In this document: positions 6,661 to 14,045 of the stretch, one piece after another
Numbering within the stretch: position 1 is the stretch's first letter
How the letters are laid out: each line of letters begins with the position of its first letter
DNA from: Alphaproteobacteria bacterium
Lineage (GTDB): Bacteria; Pseudomonadota; Alphaproteobacteria; Geminicoccales; Geminicoccaceae
Length of the DNA: 17,275 bases
Assembly (NCBI GenBank): GCA_026984595.1
Contig: JALSRW010000140.1
Span: 1-17,275, forward strand
Direction: 5' to 3'
Notes under the pieces: generated by a model
What the model was told of the DNA's origin: nothing
What the model saw: the letters and a program-made list of their open reading frames with translations, nothing else
Database searches by the model: none
Position numbers and translations under genes: made by a program

Positions 6661-9534
6661 CGCCGGCTGGATGCGGCAGAGCGTCGTCTTGGTCTCCTGC
6701 ATCTGGGTGACCGAGTCGTAGCCGTAGGTCTGCGCCGTATTGGTCGCTTCTCCCAGAACGTAGGGATCGGCGCCTTCGGGATATTTGTGGCGACGATCCT
6801 CGCCCTGGAACCAGCCGCCGAAGTGGAACGGCATGAAGGCCACGCCGCGTCCCACCCGCTCGGTGACCATGGCCTTCACCAGCACCTTGCCACCCTCGGG
6901 CCCCTCGACCCACACCATCTGTCCGTCGCGGACGCCGATGGTGTTGGCGTCGAAGGGGTTGACCTCGATGAACATGTTCTGCTGCAGCTCCGCCAGCCAC
7001 GGATTGGAGCGCGTCTCGTCGCCACCGCCGGTGTATTCGACGAGCCGTCCCGAGGTGAGGATGATCGGGAAGTCCTTGGAGAAATCCTGCTGCTGGATCG
7101 ACCTGTAGAGGGTCGGCAGGCGATAGAACTTGCGATCCTCGTAGGTCGGATAATCCGGCACCAGGTCGCGACGCGGCGTATACAGCGGCTCCCGGTGGAC
7201 GGGGATCGGATCCGGGAAGGTCCACACATAGCAGCGCGCCTTGGCATTGCCGAAGGGGGCACAGCCGTGCTTGAGGGCCACCCGCTGGATGCCGCCCGAA
7301 AGATCGACCTTCCAGTTGGTCTTGGGGCCGGCGATGGCCTCGATGGTGGCCCGCTCCTCCTCGGTGAGATCCTGATCCCAGCCGAGCCGCATCAGCATCT
7401 CCATGGTGAACTCGGGGTAGCCGTCCTTGATCTCCGAGCCCACCGAATAGCTGCCTTCTGCCAGCAGATTCTCCCCCTCGTACTCGACCCCGAAGCGGGC
7501 GCGGAAGGTGAGGCCGCCTTCCATCACATGCTTGCTGGTGTCGTAGAGGATGGGTGTACCGGGATGTTTGAGCTCGGGCGTACCCCAGCAGGGCCAGGGA
7601 AGGCCGTAGTATTCACCGTCGGCCGGCCCGCCATTGGCCCGGAGCGTGGTCCGGTCGAAGGTGTGCTGGTTGGCCATGTGCGCCTTCAGCCGTTCCGGCG
7701 ATTGGCCGGTGTAGCCGATGGTCCACATGCCGCGATTGAACTCGCGGGTGATGTCCTCGATCAGCGGCTCGCTGCCGTTGACCTGGATGTTCTTGAACAT
7801 CTCGTCCGCGAACCCGAGCTTGTTCGCGAACAGGTACATGATCTCGTGATCCGGCTTGGCCTCGAAGAAGGGCTCGAACACCTTTTCGCGCCATTGGAGC
7901 GAGCGATTGGAGGCGGTCACCGAACCGTAGGTCTCGAACTGGGTCGCCGCCGGCAGCACATAGACGCCGTCGGTGCGGTCGTGGAGCACCGCGGAGAAGG
8001 TCGGATGCGGGTCGATGATCACCAGCAGATCGAGCTTCTCCATGGCCCGCTTCATGTCCGGCAGGCGGGTCTGGGAGTTCGGTGCGTGCCCCCAGAAGAC
8101 CATCGCCCGGACATTGTCGGGCTGGTCCATGTTCGCCTTGTCCTCGAGCACGCCGTCGAACCAGCGGGAGACCGGAATGCCCTTGGACTCCATCAGCTCC
8201 TTGGAAGCGAAGCGGCCCAGCATGTACTCGTAATCGACTTCCCACACCCGCGACCAGTGCTTCCAGGCCCCGGTGGAAAGACCGTAATAGCCGGGCAGGG
8301 TGTGGCTCAGCACGCCCATGTCGGTGGCACCCTGCACATTGTCATGGCCGCGGAAGATGTTGGCCCCGCCGCCGCTGACACCGATGTTGCCGAGCGCCAG
8401 CTCGAGAATGCAGTAGGCGCGCGTGAAATTGTTGCCGATGGTGTGCTGGGTGCCGCCCATGCACCAGATCAGGGTCGCCGGCCGGTTGTTGGCCAGCAGA
8501 CGGGCGACGCGACGGAGCTGCGAGCCGGGCACGCCCGTGACCCGCTCCACCTCCTCGGGGGTCCATTTGCGGACCTCTTCACGCACCCGGTCCATCCCCC
8601 AGACGCGGCGCCGGATGTACTCCTTGTCCTCCCAGCCGTTCTCGAAGATGTGCCAGAGAATGCCCCACACCAGCGCCACATCGGTGCCGGAGCGGAAACG
8701 CACATATTCGTCGGCATGGGCGGCGGTGCGGGTGAAGCGCGGATCGCAGACGATCAGCGGCGCGTTGTTCTGCTCCTTGGCCTTGAGGATGTGGAGCATG
8801 GCCACCGGATGGGCCTCGGCGGCGTTGGAGCCGAACATGATGATCGCACGGGAGCGATGGATGTCGTTGAAGGAGTTGGTCATCGCCCCGTAGCCCCAGG
8901 TGTTGGCGACACCCGCGACCGTGGTCGAATGACAGATCCGCGCCTGATGGTCGACGTTGTTGGTTCCCCAGAAGGCGGCGAACTTGCGGAACAGGTAGGC
9001 CTGTTCGTTGTTGTGCTTGGCCGAGCCCAGCCAGTAGACGGAATCCGGGCCCGACTCCTCGCGGATCTTGAGCATCGTGTCGCCGATCTCGTTGATCGCG
9101 TCTTCCCACGACACCCGCTGCCATTTGCCGCCGGTGAGCCGCATCGGGTAGCGGAGGCGCCGCTCGCCGATGGCGAAATCGCGCACCGATGCGCCCTTGG
9201 CGCAGTAGGCGCCGAGATTGATCGGGCTGTCGAAGCCGGGTTCCTGGCCGACCCACACGCCCTTCTTCACCTCGGCGATCACCGTGCAGCCGACCGCACA
9301 GTGGTTGCACACCGTCTTCTTGATCTCCACCTCGGCGGTGCCGCGGCTCGCGGACTGCGCCTCGGCCTTGCGCACCATGCCGCCCGAAAGCGCCCCCGCG
9401 GCGGCGAGACCGCCGGCGGCGAGGCCCGAGTTTCGAAGGAACGCGCGGCGGTCGACGGCACCCATCGCAAGCCCGGCCAGTGTGGCCGACAGCTTCGCCC
9501 CGGTGACACTCCCTGAAGTCCGTTTTCTGAGCAT
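6658..9534 (-). CDS. fdh3A: Tat-exported formate dehydrogenase catalytic (alpha) subunit, cysteine type
   Basis: 958-residue molybdopterin (Mo/W-bisPGD) oxidoreductase that oxidises formate to CO2. A twin-arginine signal (RRAFLRNSG from residue 29, hydrophobic to about 53, likely cleavage after AEA or AQS near 58-62) places the active site outside the cytoplasmic membrane. Proximal cluster: C76, C79, C83, C111, with K113 as the usual electron-relay lysine. Active site: C201-H202 in ARICHSTT, where E. coli FDH-N has selenocysteine-His, so no Sec machinery is needed. The molybdopterin-binding and C-terminal dinucleotide-binding domains follow to the end. The long N-terminus before the Tat motif is usual for this subfamily, and GGAG 6 bases upstream supports the ATG at 9534. 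Gene order chaperone - Tat peptide - alpha - beta fits FDH3/FDH-N-like enzymes. Confidence 0.97.
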   Translation of the reverse strand: MLRKRTSGSVTGAKLSATLAGLAMGAVDRRAFLRNSGLAAGGLAAAGALSGGMVRKAEAQSASRGTAEVEIKKTVCNHCAVGCTVIAEVKKGVWVGQEPGFDSPINLGAYCAKGASVRDFAIGERRLRYPMRLTGGKWQRVSWEDAINEIGDTMLKIREESGPDSVYWLGSAKHNNEQAYLFRKFAAFWGTNNVDHQARICHSTTVAGVANTWGYGAMTNSFNDIHRSRAIIMFGSNAAEAHPVAMLHILKAKEQNNAPLIVCDPRFTRTAAHADEYVRFRSGTDVALVWGILWHIFENGWEDKEYIRRRVWGMDRVREEVRKWTPEEVERVTGVPGSQLRRVARLLANNRPATLIWCMGGTQHTIGNNFTRAYCILELALGNIGVSGGGANIFRGHDNVQGATDMGVLSHTLPGYYGLSTGAWKHWSRVWEVDYEYMLGRFASKELMESKGIPVSRWFDGVLEDKANMDQPDNVRAMVFWGHAPNSQTRLPDMKRAMEKLDLLVIIDPHPTFSAVLHDRTDGVYVLPAATQFETYGSVTASNRSLQWREKVFEPFFEAKPDHEIMYLFANKLGFADEMFKNIQVNGSEPLIEDITREFNRGMWTIGYTGQSPERLKAHMANQHTFDRTTLRANGGPADGEYYGLPWPCWGTPELKHPGTPILYDTSKHVMEGGLTFRARFGVEYEGENLLAEGSYSVGSEIKDGYPEFTMEMLMRLGWDQDLTEEERATIEAIAGPKTNWKVDLSGGIQRVALKHGCAPFGNAKARCYVWTFPDPIPVHREPLYTPRRDLVPDYPTYEDRKFYRLPTLYRSIQQQDFSKDFPIILTSGRLVEYTGGGDETRSNPWLAELQQNMFIEVNPFDANTIGVRDGQMVWVEGPEGGKVLVKAMVTERVGRGVAFMPFHFGGWFQGEDRRHKYPEGADPYVLGEATNTAQTYGYDSVTQMQETKTTLCRIQPA

Positions 9535-9567
9535 GGCCTACTCCAGATTGGCTCTTCGCACCGCGGC

Positions 9568-9762
9568 CTAGAAGCGCGCGAGTTCGTAGACTTTCCTGAC
9601 ATGGTGCGTGAGACGATAGCCCGAGCTCTTCGCCTCGGTATCCGGTGCGGCTTCCGCCTTCTGGCCCGTGACACCGGCCACGCCCGCGGCAACCGCCCCG
9701 ATGCCGGCGAGCTTCAGGAAGTCGCGACGCCCCGGCTTCGCTTGGTTCGTGTCTTTGCGCAT
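9568..9762 (-). CDS. Formate dehydrogenase region Tat-target small protein
   Basis: 64 residues, most of them a twin-arginine signal: GRRDFLKLAG (11-20), a hydrophobic alanine/glycine/valine stretch (20-32), and a likely cleavage site at AEA (about 38). The mature product would be only about 26 residues, basic and ending YELARF. It matches the pattern of the small 'formate dehydrogenase region TAT target' family found directly upstream of Tat-exported formate dehydrogenase alpha genes; its function is not established. It sits 33 bases after the chaperone and 33 bases before the alpha subunit. GGAAGGTGGAAC just upstream supports the start. It may act in Tat export or folding of the alpha subunit, or as a tiny subunit. 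Confidence 0.9.
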   Translation of the reverse strand: MRKDTNQAKPGRRDFLKLAGIGAVAAGVAGVTGQKAEAAPDTEAKSSGYRLTHHVRKVYELARF

Positions 9763-9795
9763 CGTTCCACCTTCCCCGGCAGCCAGCTCCTTGCC

Positions 9796-10434
9796 TCAAT
9801 CGCCGACCGACACCGCTGCCTCGTGTCCGTCGATCATGGCGAATGCCGTCTCCTCGATCTCCAGGAAGCACCGCCCGACCCTCGCCACATGACGGTAGAG
9901 ACGGGCCGAACGGGCCTTCTCGAGATCGGCGAAAAGGCGCCCCATCCACGGCGCCATGTGGGTCTCGAAGAACCGTTTCTGGGTAGTGAGGCGCCCGTCG
10001 CCGAAGGCGCCGGAAATCAGCCCGGCCATGACCTCGCAGAGCGCCGCCACATGATCCTCGGGCTCGGCCGTGTCCTCGGCGCGGGCGACGCCCAGCCGCT
10101 CGAGCTCGATCCGCAGTTCGGCCAGCGGTCGCTCCTGCAGAAACCCGGTCAGATAGTAGGATGCGTAGGGCAGGATCTCGCCCCGCCCGAGGCCGATGAA
10201 AAGGCTCTGGTATTCCTCCTCCACGCCCTCCGGCGTGGCCTCGGCGGCGGCTGCGGCGAGTGCCGCGAGAGCCCTGCCGAACGGTGTCCCGTCACCCTCC
10301 AACCGGGCCGACAGGTCGAGCAGTTCCCGGTCGGGCGGGGCCGCGAAATAGCGCGCCAGCAATTTGTAGGGCAGTAGCCGGAGACGCTCCTCGCTGCCGA
10401 TCGCACATTCCGGTTCGACGACGGTACTCTCCAT
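9796..10434 (-). CDS. TorD/NarJ-type molecular chaperone for the formate dehydrogenase
   Basis: 212-residue, mostly helical cytoplasmic protein. It shows the signature of TorD/DmsD-like redox enzyme maturation chaperones: EEYQSLFIGLGRGEILPYAS (73-92) and EPEDHVAALCEVMAGLI (124-140). Such proteins bind the Tat signal or apo-form of a molybdoenzyme until the cofactor is inserted. The two genes just downstream both encode Tat-signal proteins, so the likely client is the alpha subunit. The ATG at 10434 is preceded by AGGGAGAAG. A possible promoter lies 60-85 bases upstream, so this gene may start the main formate dehydrogenase transcript in addition to read-through from the DUF3305/3306 genes. 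Confidence 0.93.
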   Translation of the reverse strand: MESTVVEPECAIGSEERLRLLPYKLLARYFAAPPDRELLDLSARLEGDGTPFGRALAALAAAAAEATPEGVEEEYQSLFIGLGRGEILPYASYYLTGFLQERPLAELRIELERLGVARAEDTAEPEDHVAALCEVMAGLISGAFGDGRLTTQKRFFETHMAPWMGRLFADLEKARSARLYRHVARVGRCFLEIEETAFAMIDGHEAAVSVGD

Positions 10435-10466
10435 CTTCTCCCTGACCTCCGGCTCCTGCCATGCCG

Positions 10467-10478
10467 GATCGTTCGATC
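10467..10478. promoter_or_regulatory. Candidate operator palindrome upstream of the chaperone gene
   Basis: GATCG-TT-CGATC is a perfect 5-bp inverted repeat. It lies just downstream of the possible -10 element, about +7 to +18 of the expected transcript, where a repressor would block initiation. The sequence alone does not name a regulator, and a 10-base symmetry can occur by chance in GC-rich DNA. Confidence 0.25.
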
Positions 10479-10491
10479 GCCCGCCAGAGAA

Positions 10492-10520
10492 AGTTTACCC
10501 TTTCATTCCGGTCGGCGCAA
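10492..10520 (-). promoter_or_regulatory. Possible promoter for the chaperone - formate dehydrogenase alpha/beta transcript
   Basis: On the minus strand TTGCGC (10520-10515), a 17-base spacer and TAAACT (10497-10492) resemble a sigma-70 promoter, with a 3/6 and a 4/6 match. It lies in the 93-base gap between DUF3306 and the chaperone gene, the only sizeable gap in this gene run. The match is moderate. Confidence 0.4.
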
Positions 10521-10527
10521 GGAGCCC

Positions 10528-11094
10528 TCAGACATCCTCCGATCCGCCCTCCCGCGAGGTCTCCTCGGCCTGCTCTCCGGGTCCTTCCGCGGGCTCGATC
10601 CGGTCTTCCGGAGGCGGCCCGATCTCGTTCTCGGCCCTCTGCTCGTCGCCGTCCTCGGCCTTCTGCGCGGCGCCGTGCTCGGCGTCCTGCCCCTCGGCCG
10701 GCTCGAGCATCCCCCTGCCGCGCTCGTAGACGGTTCGGAGGGCCGGGATCACGGTGGCCGCATCGGTGAAGTCCTCGCAATAATCGTCCAGCATGTCCAC
10801 CGCACCGATGATCGGGTTGCTCCGCCACAGCCGCCGCAGCGCCCTGCGACGCAGCATCTCGGGCACGTTTTCGCGCAGGAACACGCTGAAATCGGCGGTC
10901 GGCTCCATGCTGTCGGGATCGGGCAAGGCTTCGACCGGCGGCGATTCCGCCGATTCCTGCGGCGGCCCGGCGGGTGGCGGTCCATCGGTTCCGGGCCGCA
11001 GGGCCGTCTCCTCGGAAGATGGCGCCTGCTGCCGCTTCAGGCGCGACCAACGCGATACGAAGCCCTCCTTTTCGCGGCCCGTTTCCCCGGCCAT
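10528..11094 (-). CDS. DUF3306 protein
   Basis: 188 residues, cytoplasmic, no signal or membrane segment. It starts with a basic patch including FVSRWSRLKR, then a proline/acid-rich linker, then the conserved core (about 80-145) with DFSVFLRENVPEMLRRRALRR and the WRSNPIIGAVDMLDDY segment, and ends in a highly acidic, low-complexity Glu/Asp/Ala tail. This is the DUF3306 family, repeatedly found beside DUF3305 and Tat-type formate dehydrogenases; the molecular role is unknown. The ATG at 11094 shares its A with the TGA of the DUF3305 gene (TGATG), so the two are translationally coupled. An open frame continues far upstream antisense to the ferredoxin-like gene, but that extension is not coding. 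Confidence 0.88.
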   Translation of the reverse strand: MAGETGREKEGFVSRWSRLKRQQAPSSEETALRPGTDGPPPAGPPQESAESPPVEALPDPDSMEPTADFSVFLRENVPEMLRRRALRRLWRSNPIIGAVDMLDDYCEDFTDAATVIPALRTVYERGRGMLEPAEGQDAEHGAAQKAEDGDEQRAENEIGPPPEDRIEPAEGPGEQAEETSREGGSEDV

Positions 11095-11651
11095 CACCCG
11101 CGCTCCCGGTTGAGCGGCACGAATTCGGCGGACTCGTGGGGTGCCCTGTCCCGGCCTTTGCGGCGGCGCTTGAGAAACGGCCGGTCGACATGATGGCGAT
11201 CGACGAAATCCTTGAGCCAGGCGATCACCGGTTCGGGCATCGGCACCACCTCGATGCGGTCCTCGGCGGTCTCGTTGTGGGCCTGGGCGTCCCAGGGCGA
11301 CACCGTGAGCTCCACCGGCTGCCAGGGAAAGGTGCCATCCTCGGTCTCGCGCATCACCACATAGACCGCCGGACGGCCCGACAGATTGTATTTGTAGGCC
11401 TCGGTGTCGGTGCGATGGATCTCGAGCGGCAGGGTTGCGGCATGGTACCGGGCGCATTCGCCATCGTGCCGCAGCAAACGCCATTCGGCGACCGGCGCCG
11501 CGCCGGGGATCAGGGAAACGGCACGCCAGCCCCATTTCTGCCAGGGGTGGTCGACGGCACGGCGCTCCACCACGACCCCCAACATCATCACCGCGCTGCG
11601 TTCGCTCCCGCGGACCGCGCCGCCTGCTCCCTCCCGATCGCCTTCGTGCAT
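11094..11651 (-). CDS. DUF3305 protein
   Basis: 185 residues, cytoplasmic, no signal. It carries the DUF3305 pattern: VVVERRAVDHPWQKWGWRAV near the N-terminus, YKYNLSGRPAVYVVMR in the middle, the PVELTVSPWDAQAH stretch, and PMPEPVIAWLKDFV near the C-terminus, followed by a basic KRRRKGRDR segment. The function is unknown. It is paired one-to-one with DUF3306 by a TGATG overlap and heads the run that leads into the chaperone and formate dehydrogenase genes. The ATG at 11651 has only a poor ribosome site; an internal ATG at 11588 (residue 22) is an alternative that would keep the whole conserved core. Confidence 0.87.
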   Translation of the reverse strand: MHEGDREGAGGAVRGSERSAVMMLGVVVERRAVDHPWQKWGWRAVSLIPGAAPVAEWRLLRHDGECARYHAATLPLEIHRTDTEAYKYNLSGRPAVYVVMRETEDGTFPWQPVELTVSPWDAQAHNETAEDRIEVVPMPEPVIAWLKDFVDRHHVDRPFLKRRRKGRDRAPHESAEFVPLNRERG

Positions 11652-11683
11652 GGCCCGGCTTTATCCCCTGTAGGCGAGCCCCG

Positions 11684-11712
11684 AGTCTTGCTATGCAGGG
11701 CCGGGCCGTCAA
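11684..11712 (-). promoter_or_regulatory. Possible promoter for DUF3305 and downstream genes
   Basis: On the minus strand TTGACG (11712-11707), a 17-base spacer and AAGACT (11689-11684). It lies in the 100-base gap between two divergent genes, with a short leader before the ATG at 11651. The -35 match is good and the -10 is weak. A promoter for the plus-strand gene must share this gap; TTGCTA (11688-11693) with AAGCTT (11711-11716) is a very weak candidate. Confidence 0.38.
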
Positions 11713-11751
11713 GCTTTCTTCGGATCGTGCCGCTTCGGGTGGAGGGCTGTC

Positions 11752-13821
11752 ATGAAACTCGCCGGCAAGGAATGCCTGCTCTGTTCCTGCCAGGGGACGA
11801 TGCCGCTGGCCGCCGACCGGCTGGCGAAGGCCCTGGGCGCCCCCGCCGAGACCGCGCCCTTCACCCATCTCTGCCGCACGCAGGTGGAATCCTTCAAGCG
11901 CGCCCTCGAGTGCAGCCCGGAACTGATCGTGGCCTGCGAGCAGGAAGCCCCGCTGTTTCGCGAACTGGCCGAACAGCAGGGCTATGAAGGGGAGCTCCGT
12001 TTCGTCGATATCCGCGACCGTGCGGGCTGGTCGGAGGAGGGGCGGGCCGCCCTGCCGAAAATGGCCGCGCTGCTCGCCGAGGCCACCATCGACCTGCCGC
12101 CGGCCACCGCCGTCACCCTGCGCTCGGAGGGGCGGGTGCTGGTCTACGGTCACGACGAGACCGCCCTCGAGGCGGCCCGTCGGCTCGGCGAGGCGCTGGC
12201 TCCCACCCTGCTGCTGAGCGGCCGCCGCGAGGTGATGCCGCCGCGGGTTTTCGAACTGCCCATCTTCACCGGCCGTGTGCGCGGTGCCCGTGGCCATCTC
12301 GGGGCTTTCGAGGTGGAGATCGAGGGCTGGGCGCCGGCGCGCGTCTCCTCGCGCTCGGTATTGGAGTTCGAGCCCGCCTCCGGGCGGCAGACCCTGCGCT
12401 TCGATCTGGTGCTCGATCTGTCCGGCGAGACCCCCTGGTTTCCGGCACCGGAGAAGCGTGATGGCTATTTCCGCCCCGATCCGCGCGACCCGGCGGCGGT
12501 GGCCGCCGCGCTTCTGGAGCTGGTGGGGCTGGTCGGCGAGTTCGAGAAGCCCCGCTATGTTTCCTACGATGCCGGTCTCTGTGCCCATGCCCGGGCCGGT
12601 CTCGTGGGTTGCACCCGCTGTCTCGACAACTGCCCCACCGGCGCCATCACCCCCGACGGCGATCACGTCGCCATCGATCCCCGAATCTGCGCCGGTTGCG
12701 GTACCTGCGGCAGCGTCTGTCCGACCGGTGCCGCCACCTATGCCGTGCCCCGCCCCGATCTCCAGCTCGAGCGGCTGCGCACGCTGCTGGCTACCTACCG
12801 CCGGGCCGGCGGCGAATCCCCGCGGTTGCTCTTCTACGAGGAGCGTCACGGCGGCGAGCTGCTGAGCGCCCTGGCGCGCTTCGGCGAGGGCCTGCCGGCG
12901 GTGGTGCTGCCCTTCCGGGTCAACGAGATCACCCAGATCGGTTCCGAGTTGCTGGCCGCGGCTCTGGCCTATGGTGCGGACCGCGTCGATCTGCTGGTGC
13001 CGCCCCGAAAGCACGAGGAGACCGCGGCCCTGCGGGCAGCGGCGGAGCTCCTGGAGGCGGTGCTGTCCGGTCTCGGCTACGAAGGGCGGCGGCTGCGACT
13101 GCTGCTCGAGGACGATCCCGAACATCTCGGCGAAGCGCTCCGGATGCCGGCGGAGGCGGCACCGATTCCCCCGGCGAGCTTCCTGCCGATGGGCGGCAAG
13201 CGCCAGCTCCTGCGGCTCGCGCTCGACCATCTCCACGAGATGGCGCCGCAACCCCGCGAAGTGTTGCCCTTGCCCGAGGGGATGCCGTTCGGCACGGTGG
13301 TCGTGGACACCGAGGGCTGTACCCTCTGCCTGTCCTGCGTCGGTGCCTGTCCCACCGGCGCCCTGCTCGATCACCCCGATCGGCCGACCCTGCGCTTTCT
13401 GGAGGAGGCCTGCGTGCAATGCGGGCTGTGCCGCACCACCTGCCCGGAAAAGGTGATCCGTCTCGAGCCGCGTCTCCATTTCGGCGCCCTCGCCCAGGAG
13501 CCGCGGGTGATCAAGGAGGAGGAGCCGTTCGAATGCGTGCGCTGCGGCAAGCCGTTCGGCACCAGGAGCTCGATCGAGCGTATCGTCGCCCGACTCGCCG
13601 GCAGCCATTCGATGTTCGCCAGCCCCGAGCAGATCGCGCGGTTACGGATGTGCGAGGATTGCCGCGTCATCGTCGAGTTCGAGAAGAAGGACCGCCCCTT
13701 CGCCCTCGGTGATCCGCACCGTCCCCGGGTCACCGAGGATTACCTGCGCGAACGCGAGGAACTGGAGGCCATCAAGCGCAGACTCGAGACCGATCGCAAG
13801 CAGGGAGACGGCGGGGAATAG
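11752..13821 (+). CDS. Multi-cluster 4Fe-4S protein of the formate dehydrogenase accessory cluster
   Basis: 689 residues, no signal or membrane segment, so probably cytoplasmic. The N-terminus has C8, C11 and C13 plus C41, C54 and C62. A middle ferredoxin pair follows: C277/C287/C290/C294 (in CTRCLDNCP) and C313/316/319/323. A long region (about 335-515) separates it from a second pair, C523/526/529/533 and C554/557/560/564. The C-terminus has two CxxC pairs (C595/598 and C634/637) that look like a metal-binding knuckle, then a charged helix. This architecture recurs next to Tat-type formate dehydrogenases, but its reaction is not established; an electron donor or maturation factor is plausible. 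GGAGGG 5 bases before the ATG supports the start. It is divergent from DUF3305 and convergent with the DUF6494 gene. Confidence 0.92.
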   Translation: MKLAGKECLLCSCQGTMPLAADRLAKALGAPAETAPFTHLCRTQVESFKRALECSPELIVACEQEAPLFRELAEQQGYEGELRFVDIRDRAGWSEEGRAALPKMAALLAEATIDLPPATAVTLRSEGRVLVYGHDETALEAARRLGEALAPTLLLSGRREVMPPRVFELPIFTGRVRGARGHLGAFEVEIEGWAPARVSSRSVLEFEPASGRQTLRFDLVLDLSGETPWFPAPEKRDGYFRPDPRDPAAVAAALLELVGLVGEFEKPRYVSYDAGLCAHARAGLVGCTRCLDNCPTGAITPDGDHVAIDPRICAGCGTCGSVCPTGAATYAVPRPDLQLERLRTLLATYRRAGGESPRLLFYEERHGGELLSALARFGEGLPAVVLPFRVNEITQIGSELLAAALAYGADRVDLLVPPRKHEETAALRAAAELLEAVLSGLGYEGRRLRLLLEDDPEHLGEALRMPAEAAPIPPASFLPMGGKRQLLRLALDHLHEMAPQPREVLPLPEGMPFGTVVVDTEGCTLCLSCVGACPTGALLDHPDRPTLRFLEEACVQCGLCRTTCPEKVIRLEPRLHFGALAQEPRVIKEEEPFECVRCGKPFGTRSSIERIVARLAGSHSMFASPEQIARLRMCEDCRVIVEFEKKDRPFALGDPHRPRVTEDYLREREELEAIKRRLETDRKQGDGGE

Positions 13822-13830
13822 CCCCTATTC
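13816..13830. repeat. Small inverted repeat containing both convergent stop codons
   Basis: GAATAG (13816-13821), CCC, CTATTC (13825-13830). The TAG stop of the ferredoxin-like gene and the TAG stop of the DUF6494 gene are mirror images in the two arms. A 6-bp hairpin could form in both transcripts, but there is no T run, so a terminator role is uncertain. Confidence 0.4.
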
Positions 13831-14031
13831 GAGGTGAATCCGGCCGCGGACGACGAGATCGAGACCGACCTTCCCGAGGATCACCCGGGCCTCGACATCG
13901 AGTTCCTCGTCGCCCTTCAGACGGCCTTCGGCGAGCGCCTCGCGGATCTTCCGCTCGAGTTCGCGCTGGGCGGTAATCCCGAGTTTCTTCAAAAACTTGC
14001 GTACGCTCATGTGGAACAGATCTTCGTGCAT
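13825..14031 (-). CDS. DUF6494 small protein
   Basis: 68 residues, soluble. The pattern MHEDLFHMSVRKFLKKLG, the helix AQRELERKIREALAEGRLKG and a beta-rich end (LDVEARVILGKVGLDLVVRG) match the small DUF6494 family found with formate dehydrogenase accessory genes. It starts 14 bases after the DUF6352 stop and ends 3 bases from the convergent ferredoxin-like gene. The ribosome site is weak; the internal Met8 is a possible alternative start, but the family pattern includes the first seven residues. The function is unknown. Confidence 0.85.
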   Translation of the reverse strand: MHEDLFHMSVRKFLKKLGITAQRELERKIREALAEGRLKGDEELDVEARVILGKVGLDLVVRGRIHLE

Positions 14032-14045
14032 CACCGGTCCCCGGA

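Noticed and set aside
8930..8935. Possible selenocysteine codon in the alpha subunit
   Set aside because: The active-site position reads as a normal TGC cysteine codon followed by His; there is no in-frame TGA and no need for a SECIS element.
6025..9516. 1163-residue open frame on the plus strand
   Set aside because: It lies opposite the well-supported formate dehydrogenase alpha and beta genes and shows no family pattern; stop codons are rare in the antisense frame of GC-rich genes.
11652..11707. Inverted repeat GGCCCGGC ... GCCGGGCC in the divergent gap
   Set aside because: The 8-base arms are 40 bases apart, and the right arm would be upstream of the proposed minus-strand transcript start, so no RNA hairpin over the ATG would form; such GC repeats arise easily by chance here.
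10528..13608. 1026-residue open frame on the minus strand as one protein
   Set aside because: Only the last 188 residues (DUF3306, from 11094) are real; the remainder is antisense to the ferredoxin-like gene and runs through DUF3305 in another frame.
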